From Streptomyces malaysiensis subsp. samsunensis (GTDB lineage Bacteria; Actinomycetota; Actinomycetes; Streptomycetales; Streptomycetaceae): a DNA stretch of 64,000 nt. The position numbers and the translations under genes are program-made. Under the pieces are notes generated by a model. That model had not been told where the DNA came from. It ran no database searches and saw only the letters and a program-made list of their open reading frames with translations. This document shows positions 32,938 to 41,096 of the stretch, one piece after another (position 1 is the first letter of the stretch; every line of letters starts with the position of its first letter). Where the stretch lies: the NCBI RefSeq assembly GCF_024519315.1, contig NZ_JANIIC010000031.1:1-64000 (forward strand). Reading direction: 5' to 3'.

Positions 32938-34050
32938 TCAGCCGGTGTGCAGGATCCGAAAGCGCTCGGGTTCCGCCGGATCCCGGTCAACCACCTGGAC
33001 CGGCGCCCAAGCCCACTGCCACACGCTGATGTCCGGTGTGCGGGAGAACCGGATCCGCCCGCGGGTGCCCTCGACCGTGACCCGCGGCCAGGATTCCGCG
33101 ATACGCGCCCGGTCCGCGCCGTGCGAACGCAGCACATCGGCGAGGACGGCCACCGTGTCGTAGCCCTCGAAGGCGACGAAGGAGGGCGCTTCGGCCAGCC
33201 GCTCGCGCAGGGCCGTCCCGACCCGTGTGCCGAGTGGGCCGAGGCGCTCGGGCAGATAGCGCAGGAACGGGATCGCGGTGCCGTCGTCGCCCAGCGACGT
33301 CGCCCATCCGGCGAACTCCGGCTGCCCGGCCGGAGCACCGATCATGACCTCGGCGAGACGCGGGTCGCGGCGGACGGCCCGGACGATCGGCACCGCCGGC
33401 TCCGGGTGGCCGACCAGCAGAAGGAGGGCTGTCGCGCGATGGCCGACGAGTTCATCGCACACCGCCGTGGGGGTGAGCGCGCCCATGTCGAGTTCGATGA
33501 CGGCGCCGCCGCGTGGAGCGAGGTGGTCCCGCAGAACGCGGGTCCCGGACGCCCAGTAGACACTCGGCTGGGCGGCCACGGCGATACGGCTGTGGCCCGC
33601 GCCGAGGAGGAAGTCCGCGTAGATCTTCCAGCCGTGGGACTGCGCCGGGGCGAGCCGCGCGACCCATTCCGTCGGCTGCTCGGTGAGCGCGTCGAGAACC
33701 GCTGACGAGCAGAGGAACGGCAGGCTCAGGGCGTCGGCCCTGGCGGCGGCGGCACGAGCGACGACGCTGTGATACTCCCCAGCCAGGGCGGCCACGCCCA
33801 GTCCGGCCACTTCATCCACAGCCGCCGCGGCCCTCCGCGGATCGGCCGCGGTGTCCCGGACCACCAGCTCCAGCGGCCTTCCGGCGATCCCGCCGGTGTC
33901 ATTGACCTCGCGCACGCCCAGCTCGAGTCCGGCGAGCAGGTGCCGGCCCGCCTCGACCCAGCCGGGCCGGGTCAGCGGAACGAGAGCGCCGATCCGGACG
34001 GCTGATCCGTCGGTCCGTTCCACTCCAGGTGGCGATGGCGGCGTATTCAT
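32938..34050 (-). CDS. Periplasmic-binding-protein-like (LivJ type) protein without signal peptide
   Basis: This 370-residue protein has the type 1 periplasmic binding fold of branched-chain amino-acid receptors, with VRIGALVPLTRPGWVEAGRHLLAGLELGVREVND at its start (split here across domains) and later FVAFEGYDTVAVLADVL. It has no signal peptide or lipobox in front of the domain, so it should be cytosolic, unlike true receptors. No ABC permease or ATPase is adjacent. Similar stand-alone proteins occur in Streptomyces, and a ligand-sensing role is possible. ATG 34050; the frame to 34131 runs through two direct repeats and is unlikely. Confidence 0.75.
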   Translation of the reverse strand: MNTPPSPPGVERTDGSAVRIGALVPLTRPGWVEAGRHLLAGLELGVREVNDTGGIAGRPLELVVRDTAADPRRAAAAVDEVAGLGVAALAGEYHSVVARAAAARADALSLPFLCSSAVLDALTEQPTEWVARLAPAQSHGWKIYADFLLGAGHSRIAVAAQPSVYWASGTRVLRDHLAPRGGAVIELDMGALTPTAVCDELVGHRATALLLLVGHPEPAVPIVRAVRRDPRLAEVMIGAPAGQPEFAGWATSLGDDGTAIPFLRYLPERLGPLGTRVGTALRERLAEAPSFVAFEGYDTVAVLADVLRSHGADRARIAESWPRVTVEGTRGRIRFSRTPDISVWQWAWAPVQVVDRDPAEPERFRILHTG

Positions 34051-34080
34051 GCGCGGGCGTCTCCCGTATGACGATTCGGC

Positions 34081-34129
34081 TGCGGCTCGATGCCGGACAT
34101 CGCAGGTGCGGCTCGATGCCGGACATTGC
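34081..34129. repeat. Direct tandem repeat upstream of the LivJ-like gene
   Basis: The word tgcggctcgatgccggacat occurs at 34081-34100 and again at 34107-34126, a 26-nt period. It lies about 30 nt upstream of the minus-strand gene start, so it could be a promoter-proximal operator. Confidence 0.6.
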
Positions 34130-34206
34130 ATCCGCCACCCTCGCCGACGGGCAACCGATTACCCGTCCGCCGAGCTCCCACCGGCCCGCGTCGAGGGCAC
34201 GGTCGG

Positions 34207-34992
34207 CTACGCCTCCGCCACAACCACATACAGCGTCGCCGAGGCGAGGAACGGGCCGTGGGCCAGATGATCCAGCCACTCGGCCGCCTGCGCCTCGGTG
34301 AGATACCCGGCCCCGACGGCACGACGGGTGGTGCGCTCGAACCCGAACACCCGGTCCGCCGAGCGGACATCGCGGAAGACCTGGGTGACCGGCATGACCT
34401 CCGGCACGCGGAACCCGGCGCCGGTGGCGAGACGGGCGAGCTGGCGGCCGATGGCGGCGTTGCGGACCACCCGCTCCGTGATGTGGCGGGTGTAGGCGCG
34501 GGAGAGCGCCGGGTCGGGGTGGTCGACGGCGAGGGTGTCCCAGTCGGGCTCGCCCATCACCAGCCGTCCACCGGGCCGCAGGACCCGGTGGAACTCGGCG
34601 AGGGCCCGCGCCGGATCGTCCACATGCTGGAGCACCCGGTCGGTGCGGGCGCGGTCCACCACGGCGTCGTCCAGGGGGAGGGCGTGGAGATCGCCCCGCC
34701 GGAGCTCGACGCACGGATGCGCGGCGGTGCGCGCCGCCGCCCCGTCCAGCATCTCCTGATCGCGGTCGACCCCGATGACCGTACCGCCGGGGGCGACCGC
34801 CTCGGCGAGGGCGGGGAGATCGGTGCCGGGGCCGCACCCCACGTCCAGGACGGCCAGCCCGGCCCGGAGGTCGAGCGCGTCCAGCATCCGCCCCTTGTAG
34901 TCGCGTCCGGCGTCGCTCGCGACGAGCCGGGTGAGGTAGTCGGCGGACGCGGGCCTGGTGGTCTCGAAGACGGACGAGTCGGCAGAGGTCAT
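34207..34992 (-). CDS. SAM-dependent class I methyltransferase (UbiE-like)
   Basis: This 261-residue soluble methyltransferase has motif I VLDVGCGPGTDLPAL (about 48-62), an acidic strand end VIGVDRDQEML and motif III FHRVLRPGGRLVMGEPDW. The C-terminal lid ends LASATLYVVVAEA. Such enzymes act on small molecules (quinones, natural products). Neighbouring genes do not identify the substrate. ATG 34992 is well placed. It diverges from the glycosyltransferase gene at 35150. Confidence 0.85.
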   Translation of the reverse strand: MTSADSSVFETTRPASADYLTRLVASDAGRDYKGRMLDALDLRAGLAVLDVGCGPGTDLPALAEAVAPGGTVIGVDRDQEMLDGAAARTAAHPCVELRRGDLHALPLDDAVVDRARTDRVLQHVDDPARALAEFHRVLRPGGRLVMGEPDWDTLAVDHPDPALSRAYTRHITERVVRNAAIGRQLARLATGAGFRVPEVMPVTQVFRDVRSADRVFGFERTTRRAVGAGYLTEAQAAEWLDHLAHGPFLASATLYVVVAEA

Positions 34993-35149
34993 GCGCGCCA
35001 GTCAAGCAGAGCCGCCCCGCGGCGGCGGCCGCTTCCGGGCGCTCACTACGCGATCCGGCGGGGCGGCGGGGAGCGTCCCGGGATTTCTTATCCATTCCCG
35101 CTGCTTCACCGGCCCCGCTCCCTGCCTCCCAACTACGGTGCGGCCAACC

Positions 35150-37282
35150 ATGTTTGAGGGCAACCGGTCGAAAAAACGCCAGGAACCAAGCCACCTGACC
35201 CGAGGAGGCCGGCACAAGCGGTCCCGTGACCCGCGCGCGCACTGGCTGCTCCTGCTCCTCGTCCTGCCCGCCATGTTCGGCCTGCTGATGTTCCAGGGCT
35301 GGACCGACCACGAGGTCGACGCGGCGAAGACACGGCGGCCCTGCGCCAGCCCGGTGCCGCGGGCCCTGGCCGACGGCGGGCCGGTGGTGCAGATCAACGG
35401 CGACCGGGTGCGGACCGTGGGCATGCCCGCCGGAACGGTGGCGCTCACCTACGACGGCGGGCCCGACCCGGTCCAGACCCCGCGCCTGCTGGACCTGCTG
35501 CGCAGATACGACGCGCGGGCCACGTTCTTCGTCTCCGGCGCCAAGGCGGCAAAGCACCCGGAACTCGTACGCCGGATCCGTGCCGAGGGCCATGAGATCG
35601 GATCGAACACCTACACCGGCGCCGACATGGGCACGGCCTCCCCCACCCGCTCCCGGATGGAGCTGTCCCTCACCGAGTCGGCGCTGGCGGGCTCGGTGGG
35701 GGTCCAGCCGAGGCTGCTGCGGCTGCCGCTGACCACCGATGTGGACACGCTGTGCGGCGACGAGTGGCAGGCCGCGCGGCGCGTCGCCGCGGAGGGCTAC
35801 GCGCTGGTCGCCGCCGACCGATCGGGCCGGAAGCCCTCGCAAGGGGTGGTCCGGCAGTTCAGCCAGACGGACACCGCGTACCAGGAGACGGAGAAGCTGC
35901 TCAAGGACCCGCGGGCCAGGAAGTTCACCACCGTGACCGGCGGGCTCGGCGTGCCCCCGGTCGACGTCCCGGTCTCCGGCCTCGAACGCTGGGAGGGCAA
36001 GGCGCTGATCTGGGTCGCGGCCATCGGCCGGGGCTTTGTGTCCACCATGGTCTGGGTGCTGGGGATCGCGGGGGCGCTGGGGGTGCTGCGGCTGCTGATG
36101 CTCGTGCTGTTCGCCCGCACCCATGTCCGGCGGCTGACCCGCTCCCGGCCCGGCGCGCCCTGGCTGCGGCAGGTGAACGAACCGGTGACGGTGCTCATCC
36201 CCGCCTACAACGAGGAGGCGGGCATCGAGGCCACCATCCGCTCGCTGCTCGCCTCCACCCATCAGCGCCTCCAGGTCGTCGTGATCGACGACGGCTCGAC
36301 GGACCGGACCGCCGATATCGCCGCGAGCGTCGACGACCCCCGGGTGCTGGTGGTCCGCCAGCCCAACGCGGGCAAGGCCGCCGCCCTCAACACCGGCCTG
36401 GCGCACACCCGCCACGACATCGTGGTGATGGTCGACGCCGACACAGTCTTCGAACCCGACGCCGTCCACCAGCTCATCCAGCCGCTCGCCCACCCGGCCA
36501 TCGGCGCGGTGAGCGGCAACACCAAGGTCGGCAACCGGCGCGGTCTGCTGGGCAGGTGGCAGCACCTGGAGTACGTCTTCGGATTCAACCTCGACCGCCG
36601 GATGTTCGAGGTGCTGGAGTGCATGCCGACCGTGCCCGGCGCCATCGGGGCCTTCCGCCGGGACGCGCTGATGGGTGTCGGCGGGGTCAGCGAGGACACC
36701 CTCGCCGAGGACACCGACCTCACGATGGCGCTGTGGCGGGCCGGCTGGCGGGTGGTCTACGAGGAGACCGCCATCGCCTGGACCGAGGTGCCCACCTCCC
36801 TGCGCCAGCTGTGGCGCCAGCGCTACCGCTGGGGCTACGGCACGCTCCAGGCCATGTGGAAGCACCGCCGCGCGGTGATCTCGCTGGGCTCGGTGGGGCG
36901 GTTCGGCCGCCGGGGCCTCAGCTATCTCACGCTCTTCCAGGTGCTGCTGCCGCTGCTGGCGCCCGTGATCGACCTCTTCGCGCTGTACGGGGCGCTCTTC
37001 CGGGACCCGGCGGAGGCGGCCGGGGTGTGGTTCGGCTATCTCGCCGTCCAGACGGCGTGTGCCGGATACGCGCTGCGGCTGGACGGTGAGCGGATACGGG
37101 CGCTGTGGTCGCTGCCGTTCCAGCTCTTCGTCTACCGGCAGCTGATGTATCTGGTGGTCATCCAGTCCGTGGTCGCCCTCCTGCTCGGGACACGGCTGCG
37201 GTGGCACCGCAGCCGGCGCTCCGGGACGGCCGCCCAGACGCTCGGCGAGGCGCCCGCGTACCGGAGCCTGACATCGCGGTGA
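35150..37282 (+). CDS. GT2 polysaccharide synthase fused to a degenerate NodB-type deacetylase domain (MatB-like)
   Basis: The 710-residue membrane protein has a first helix (about 32-50), an extracytoplasmic NodB-like region (about 80-290) and a helix near 300-325. A cytoplasmic GT2 domain (about 335-580) has VTVLIPAYNEE, VDADTVFEPD, EDTDLTMALW and QRYRWGYG, with C-terminal helices. The architecture is that of MatB of S. coelicolor, which makes a poly-N-acetylglucosamine surface polymer. The deacetylase motifs are broken: TYDGGP replaces TFDDGP at 100-105, and SNTYTGADM (152-160) lacks both zinc-binding His. The domain is therefore probably inactive and the polymer may stay acetylated. ATG 35150 was chosen by family length. 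Confidence 0.88.
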   Translation: MFEGNRSKKRQEPSHLTRGGRHKRSRDPRAHWLLLLLVLPAMFGLLMFQGWTDHEVDAAKTRRPCASPVPRALADGGPVVQINGDRVRTVGMPAGTVALTYDGGPDPVQTPRLLDLLRRYDARATFFVSGAKAAKHPELVRRIRAEGHEIGSNTYTGADMGTASPTRSRMELSLTESALAGSVGVQPRLLRLPLTTDVDTLCGDEWQAARRVAAEGYALVAADRSGRKPSQGVVRQFSQTDTAYQETEKLLKDPRARKFTTVTGGLGVPPVDVPVSGLERWEGKALIWVAAIGRGFVSTMVWVLGIAGALGVLRLLMLVLFARTHVRRLTRSRPGAPWLRQVNEPVTVLIPAYNEEAGIEATIRSLLASTHQRLQVVVIDDGSTDRTADIAASVDDPRVLVVRQPNAGKAAALNTGLAHTRHDIVVMVDADTVFEPDAVHQLIQPLAHPAIGAVSGNTKVGNRRGLLGRWQHLEYVFGFNLDRRMFEVLECMPTVPGAIGAFRRDALMGVGGVSEDTLAEDTDLTMALWRAGWRVVYEETAIAWTEVPTSLRQLWRQRYRWGYGTLQAMWKHRRAVISLGSVGRFGRRGLSYLTLFQVLLPLLAPVIDLFALYGALFRDPAEAAGVWFGYLAVQTACAGYALRLDGERIRALWSLPFQLFVYRQLMYLVVIQSVVALLLGTRLRWHRSRRSGTAAQTLGEAPAYRSLTSR

Positions 37283-37357
37283 GGGATGGCGGCGTGACGG
37301 CATGACGGATGACGACCGGGTCGGCGTTCAACGCCGGGGCGAAGTTGTCATACCTCT

Positions 37358-38614
37358 ATGAACGGACGGCGGCCCCTCCAGCCCCTCGGCAGACTGCCGC
37401 CCATGAGCGATCGGTTGGACGGGTGGGCCGCCGCGAACCGGCCGTCGGGGCGAGCCTGGGAGATCTCCACGGCGGAGACGCAGAGCATCCCCGCGTCCGC
37501 GACCCAGGGCGTCCCCACCAGACCGGCCCCCTACCGGACCGGCCAGGAGACCAGCACCCCGGCCCCCGCGCCCGCACCCGCCCCGGCCCCCGCCCCCACC
37601 GTCCGGCGCCGCGCCCCCAAGGAGCCCCTCAGCCGGCGCCGCCGGATCGTCCGGCTGGCCATCGTGGCGGTCTCCGCGCTGCTCCTCGCCTCCGGCAGCG
37701 CCTACGTCTGGGCTGACGCCCAGCTCAACCGCGAGGTCGACCTCGGCAGGTCGCCGGACCGCCCACCTCCCGGCAAGGGCACCAACTACCTCGTCGTGGG
37801 CTCCGACAGCCGGGAGGGCCTCTCCGAGGAGGCCAGGAAGAGCCTGCGCACCGGCTCGGCCGAGGGCCGCCGCACCGACTCGATGATGGTGCTGCACACC
37901 GGCTCGGCCGGCACCACGATGCTGAGCCTGCCGCGCGACTCCTGGGTGAACATCCCCGGTTTCGTCCGCCCCGAGACCGGCAGGCGCTACAACCCGTCCC
38001 AGAACAAGCTCAACGCGGCCTATTCGATGGGCGGCCCCGATCTGCTCGTCTCGACCATCGAGCGCAACACGGGGCTGCGCATCGACCACTACGCGGAGAT
38101 CGGCTTCTCGGGGTTCGTGGACGTCGTGGACGCGGTCGGCGGGGTACGGATGTGCGTGGACCGGGACATCAAGGACCCCAAGTCCGGGCTGGACCTGAAG
38201 AAGGGCTGCCAAACCCTCGACGGCGCGAAGGCGCTCGCGTTCGTCCGCCAGCGCAAGCAGGAGGCCGAGGGCGACCTGGGCCGCACCCGGAACCAGCAGA
38301 AGTTCCTGGCCGCCCTCGCCAACAAGGCGGCCACACCCGGTGTCCTGGCCAACCCGTTCGCGGCCTTCCCGACCGTACGCGCGGGTCTGGACACGCTCAT
38401 CGTGGACAAGGACATGGGGCTGCCGACCCTGATGTCCATGTTCGACGCGGTGAAGGGCGTCACCTCGGGCAACGGCAAGCAGCTCAACGTCCCGGTGTCC
38501 AACCCCAACCTCCGGACCGCCAAGGGCAGCGCCGTGCAGTGGAACGAGACCCAGGCGCGGCGACTCTTCGACCAGCTGCGGAACGACCAGCCGGTCACGC
38601 CCGCCTCCCGGTGA
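37358..38614 (+). CDS. LytR-CpsA-Psr (LCP) family cell-wall glycopolymer ligase
   Basis: The product is 418 residues from ATG 37358, or 403 from ATG 37403. It should transfer lipid-linked glycopolymers to peptidoglycan outside the membrane. A cytoplasmic Pro/Ala-rich segment with a PA repeat run (about 68-79) precedes one transmembrane helix (about 98-118). The LCP domain follows with VVGSDSREG, RRTDSMMVLH, LSLPRDSWV and the Arg-containing FVRQRKQEAEGDLGRTRNQQ. It follows the GT2 synthase in the same direction 75 nt later, so it may attach that polymer. Neither start has a strong ribosome site. Confidence 0.88.
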   Translation: MNGRRPLQPLGRLPPMSDRLDGWAAANRPSGRAWEISTAETQSIPASATQGVPTRPAPYRTGQETSTPAPAPAPAPAPAPTVRRRAPKEPLSRRRRIVRLAIVAVSALLLASGSAYVWADAQLNREVDLGRSPDRPPPGKGTNYLVVGSDSREGLSEEARKSLRTGSAEGRRTDSMMVLHTGSAGTTMLSLPRDSWVNIPGFVRPETGRRYNPSQNKLNAAYSMGGPDLLVSTIERNTGLRIDHYAEIGFSGFVDVVDAVGGVRMCVDRDIKDPKSGLDLKKGCQTLDGAKALAFVRQRKQEAEGDLGRTRNQQKFLAALANKAATPGVLANPFAAFPTVRAGLDTLIVDKDMGLPTLMSMFDAVKGVTSGNGKQLNVPVSNPNLRTAKGSAVQWNETQARRLFDQLRNDQPVTPASR

Positions 38615-38630
38615 AGCGTTAAGGCGCCGC

Positions 38631-38671
38631 CCACGCACGCGCCGTCCACGCACGCGCCATCCGCGCACGCG
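38631..38671. repeat. 15-bp tandem repeats before the second permease
   Basis: ccacgcacgcgccgt at 38631, ccacgcacgcgccat at 38646 and a partial copy at 38661. This is a short GC-rich tandem array in the gap between the LCP gene and the permease gene. Confidence 0.7.
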
Positions 38672-38734
38672 TCTTCCCCCAGGCGTAGGGCAGCGGGTTT
38701 CATGGACGGACGCTGATCGACTGCGCTCGCAAGC

Positions 38735-38751
38735 GCGCGAGGAGGTCCGAG
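38735..38751 (+). repeat. Right copy of 17-bp repeat bounding the putative inserted block
   Basis: gcgcgaggaggtccgag differs from the 3' end of the first permease (24492-24508) at one base. It supplies the ribosome binding site gaggagg for the TTG start at 38753. Confidence 0.6.
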
Positions 38752-38752
38752 G

Positions 38753-39646
38753 TTGTCCGCGCTCTCCGCCCGCCCCGCCCGCACCTGGCCCCGCTCCGCC
38801 AAGTCCCGTCCCCGGCCCGCCTGGTCCCCGCGGCTGCGCCGCCGGCTGGCCGCCGACGCCGCGCTGCTGGTGGTCGCGGCCGCGTTTCTGCTGCCGCTCG
38901 CCTGGCTGGTCCTGGCCTCCATCGACAGCGACGCCACCCTGCGGGTCTCGGCTCCCGGCGCCCCCACGATGGAGAACTTCTCGGCGGTGTGGACGGACGA
39001 GATCACCTTCACGCCCATGCTCAACAGCCTGCTCCTGTGCGGCGGCGCCACCGTCCTGACCGTCGCCTGCGCGGCCCTCGCCGCGTATCCCCTCTCCCGC
39101 TTCCGCTCCCGGATCGTGCGCCCGTATCTGCTGACGGTGCTCTTCACCACCTGTCTGCCGATCACCGCGATCATGGTTCCGGTCTATGGGCTCTTCGTCC
39201 AGGTGGACCTCGTGGACACCATGTACGGTACGGCGCTCTTCCTCGCCGCCTCCCAACTCCCGTTCGCCATCTGGCTGATGAAGAACTTCATGGACGGTGT
39301 GCCGGTGATCCTGGAGGAGGCGGCGTGGACCGACGGCGCGTCCTGGCTCCAGAGCCTGACCCGGGTCATCCTGCCCTTGATGGGGCCGGGCATCACGGTG
39401 GTGATGATCTACAGCTTCATCATGATGTGGGGAAACTTCTTCGTCCCCTTCATGCTGCTGCTCTCCCCCGAACAGCTCCCCGCGTCCGTCTCGATCTTCA
39501 CCTTCTTCGGCAACTACGGCCAGGTGGTCTACGGCCAGCTGGCCGCCTTCTCGATCCTCTACTCCACGCCCGTGCTCCTGCTCTATGTGCTGATCTCCCG
39601 CCGCCTGGGCGGCGGCTTCGCCCTGGGCGGCGCCGTCAAGGGATGA
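38753..39646 (+). CDS. Sugar ABC transporter permease (MalG-like)
   Basis: This 297-residue inner-membrane permease has six helices after a basic tail and carries the EAA loop EEAAWTDGASWLQSLTRVILP. MalG-like signs include PLAWLVLASIDSDATL near the first loop and a C-terminus reaching the ATPase site (RRLGGGFALGGAVKG). Start TTG 38753 lies 7 nt after gaggagg. It lacks its own binding protein or MalF partner nearby. The best partners are the genes at 22200 and 23590, which lack a MalG. It is followed by a repeat element and a convergent gene, so it is the last gene of a split operon. Confidence 0.9.
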   Translation: MSALSARPARTWPRSAKSRPRPAWSPRLRRRLAADAALLVVAAAFLLPLAWLVLASIDSDATLRVSAPGAPTMENFSAVWTDEITFTPMLNSLLLCGGATVLTVACAALAAYPLSRFRSRIVRPYLLTVLFTTCLPITAIMVPVYGLFVQVDLVDTMYGTALFLAASQLPFAIWLMKNFMDGVPVILEEAAWTDGASWLQSLTRVILPLMGPGITVVMIYSFIMMWGNFFVPFMLLLSPEQLPASVSIFTFFGNYGQVVYGQLAAFSILYSTPVLLLYVLISRRLGGGFALGGAVKG

Positions 39647-39679
39647 CGGCGCGGTCGCCACGGGGTGCCCGGCCGATCT

Positions 39680-39878
39680 TTCCCCTCCCCGCCCCTTCCC
39701 GCAGCATCGATATGCGGCTCCGCCGCGTGGCAGGGGCTCCCGCCCCTGGACCCCGGAGCCTGGGGCTGAGCCCCGCCATCCAGCCCCTCCAGGGGGCACG
39801 TCCCAGCGGTAGCTGGGGGAGATTGAGGAGCGGGGTCTGGGGCGGAGCCCCAGTTGTGGGAAGGGGCGGGGAGGGGAG
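39680..39878. repeat. MITE-like repeat element copy 2
   Basis: The left end ttcccctccccgccccttcc (39680-39699) is repeated in reverse complement at 39859-39878 with 19 of 20 matches. It shares interior words with copy 1. The gcatcgatatgcggctccgc module lies at the left and in opposite orientation compared with copy 1. A further module, cccagcggtagctgggggag near 39802, also occurs inside the MFS gene at 57985. No coding content; it fills the gap 39647-39932. Confidence 0.75.
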
Positions 39879-39932
39879 CAGCCCGCCGCAGGCGTCAGGA
39901 TCCGGCGGACAACCCCTCGTTCGGCCGGTGGT

Positions 39933-41096
39933 TCAGCCCTTGGGCAACGTCGGCGCCGCGCAGCCGTGGTGTTCGGCCGAGGCGGCGGCGAAGGCCGCCA
40001 GCGCGGCGCGTTCGTAGGCGAGGTCGGGGCGGCGGCGGGTCTCGCCGTCGGCGGCGTCGGCGCGGATGAGGTAGAGGGCGGACTCGGCGCCGTGGGGGCA
40101 GGTGGCACCGGCCCAGTAGGCGCTGCGGCCGAGCCGTCCTGCGGGCTTCTCGGCGGGGGTCACGTTCTCGTAGTCGTAGTCCCGGGTGTACTGGGAGCGG
40201 GCGTCCTCCGCGTAGGGGCCGTAGTACGCCTCCAGCCGGTAGAGCGGTGAGCCGTCGCGTGTGCCGAGGACGCAGCTCTCGAGCGGTGCGCGGTCGCGGG
40301 CGGTCTCGCGGGCGGTGGAGACGGCGGAGCGCGCGGCGGTGGGGACGGCCGCGCAGGTGCCGCCCGCGCCGAGCAGCGGCTCGTACTCGTCCTCGTTCAC
40401 CGGCAGGCCGACCGTACGGACCGGTTTGCCCAGGCGCGCACCGCAGCCCCAGTGGTCGTTGGCCGCCCGGGCGGTGGCCGTGGCGGTGCGGACGAAGTCG
40501 GGGCGTACGGCGGGGTCGTCGAGGGTGGTGGCGCCGCGCAGCGCGGTCTCGACGGTGATCAGCAGACTGTCGCCGCGCCGGGCGCAGTCGAGCAGCACGG
40601 CGGTGGTGGCCGTGCCGTCCTCGGCGTCGTCCAGCCGTGCGGTCTCGGTGGCGAACAGACCGGACCAGCCGTGGCCGAGGGGGACGGGAAGCGTGCGCCG
40701 GGCGGGTACGGCGGTGTAGAGCTCGCCGTATCCGTACTCGGCGCGGGGGCGGGGCGAGCCCGCGATGGAGACGGCGATGTGGCCGGTGCCCTCGGCGGCG
40801 ATCCGGCAGCGTACGGAGAGGGTGTTGGCCCGCTTGCCGCCGCCCTGCCCGGTCTTGGCGGCCTTCCCGCCGAAGGTGCCCTCGGTGCGGTTGGTCACAT
40901 CCAGTCCGGCCTCGTCGCCGCCGAGCAGCGCGCGGACCTCGCCGGTGGGGAGCACCCCGTCGCAGGCGCCGTCCAGCGCCCGGTCCTCGCTGCCCGAGAA
41001 CCAGACGAACGCCCCGGTGAGAGTGGCCAGCGCCACCGCGACGGCCACCAGGGCCCGGACCTGGCGCCGGGTGAGGGCGGGTCGGGTCAGTGCCAC
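39933..41096 (-). CDS. Membrane-anchored extracytoplasmic protein of unknown function
   Basis: This 387-residue protein has a short basic N-terminus, one membrane helix (about 11-30, ALVAVAVALATLTGAFVWF) and a long external domain with several cysteines (for example LDGACDGVLP, VLLDCARRG, WGCGARLG, ATCPHG). Start GTG 41096 overlaps the end of the gene upstream by 10 nt, so the two are coupled. The partner has the same layout and a similar opening KACDGTLPYRDLERLV versus DGACDGVLPTGEVRALL, so they look like diverged paralogs. I recognise no catalytic motif. Confidence 0.75.
   Translation of the reverse strand: MALTRPALTRRQVRALVAVAVALATLTGAFVWFSGSEDRALDGACDGVLPTGEVRALLGGDEAGLDVTNRTEGTFGGKAAKTGQGGGKRANTLSVRCRIAAEGTGHIAVSIAGSPRPRAEYGYGELYTAVPARRTLPVPLGHGWSGLFATETARLDDAEDGTATTAVLLDCARRGDSLLITVETALRGATTLDDPAVRPDFVRTATATARAANDHWGCGARLGKPVRTVGLPVNEDEYEPLLGAGGTCAAVPTAARSAVSTARETARDRAPLESCVLGTRDGSPLYRLEAYYGPYAEDARSQYTRDYDYENVTPAEKPAGRLGRSAYWAGATCPHGAESALYLIRADAADGETRRRPDLAYERAALAAFAAASAEHHGCAAPTLPKG

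Larger units (their letters stand above)
24509..38734. mobile_element. Putative 14.2-kb insertion splitting a sugar ABC operon
   Basis: The block separates a MalF-like from a MalG-like permease and is bordered by near-identical 17-bp direct repeats. It carries accessory functions: a double graspetide locus, a TetR/monooxygenase pair, methyltransferases and surface-glycan genes. No integrase, transposase or tRNA end was found, so the mechanism is unknown. Gain by homologous or illegitimate recombination is the inference. Confidence 0.45.

Noticed and set aside
33899..37303. 1134-residue minus-strand frame
   Set aside because: It is the shadow of the GT2 synthase; composition and lack of motifs rule it out.
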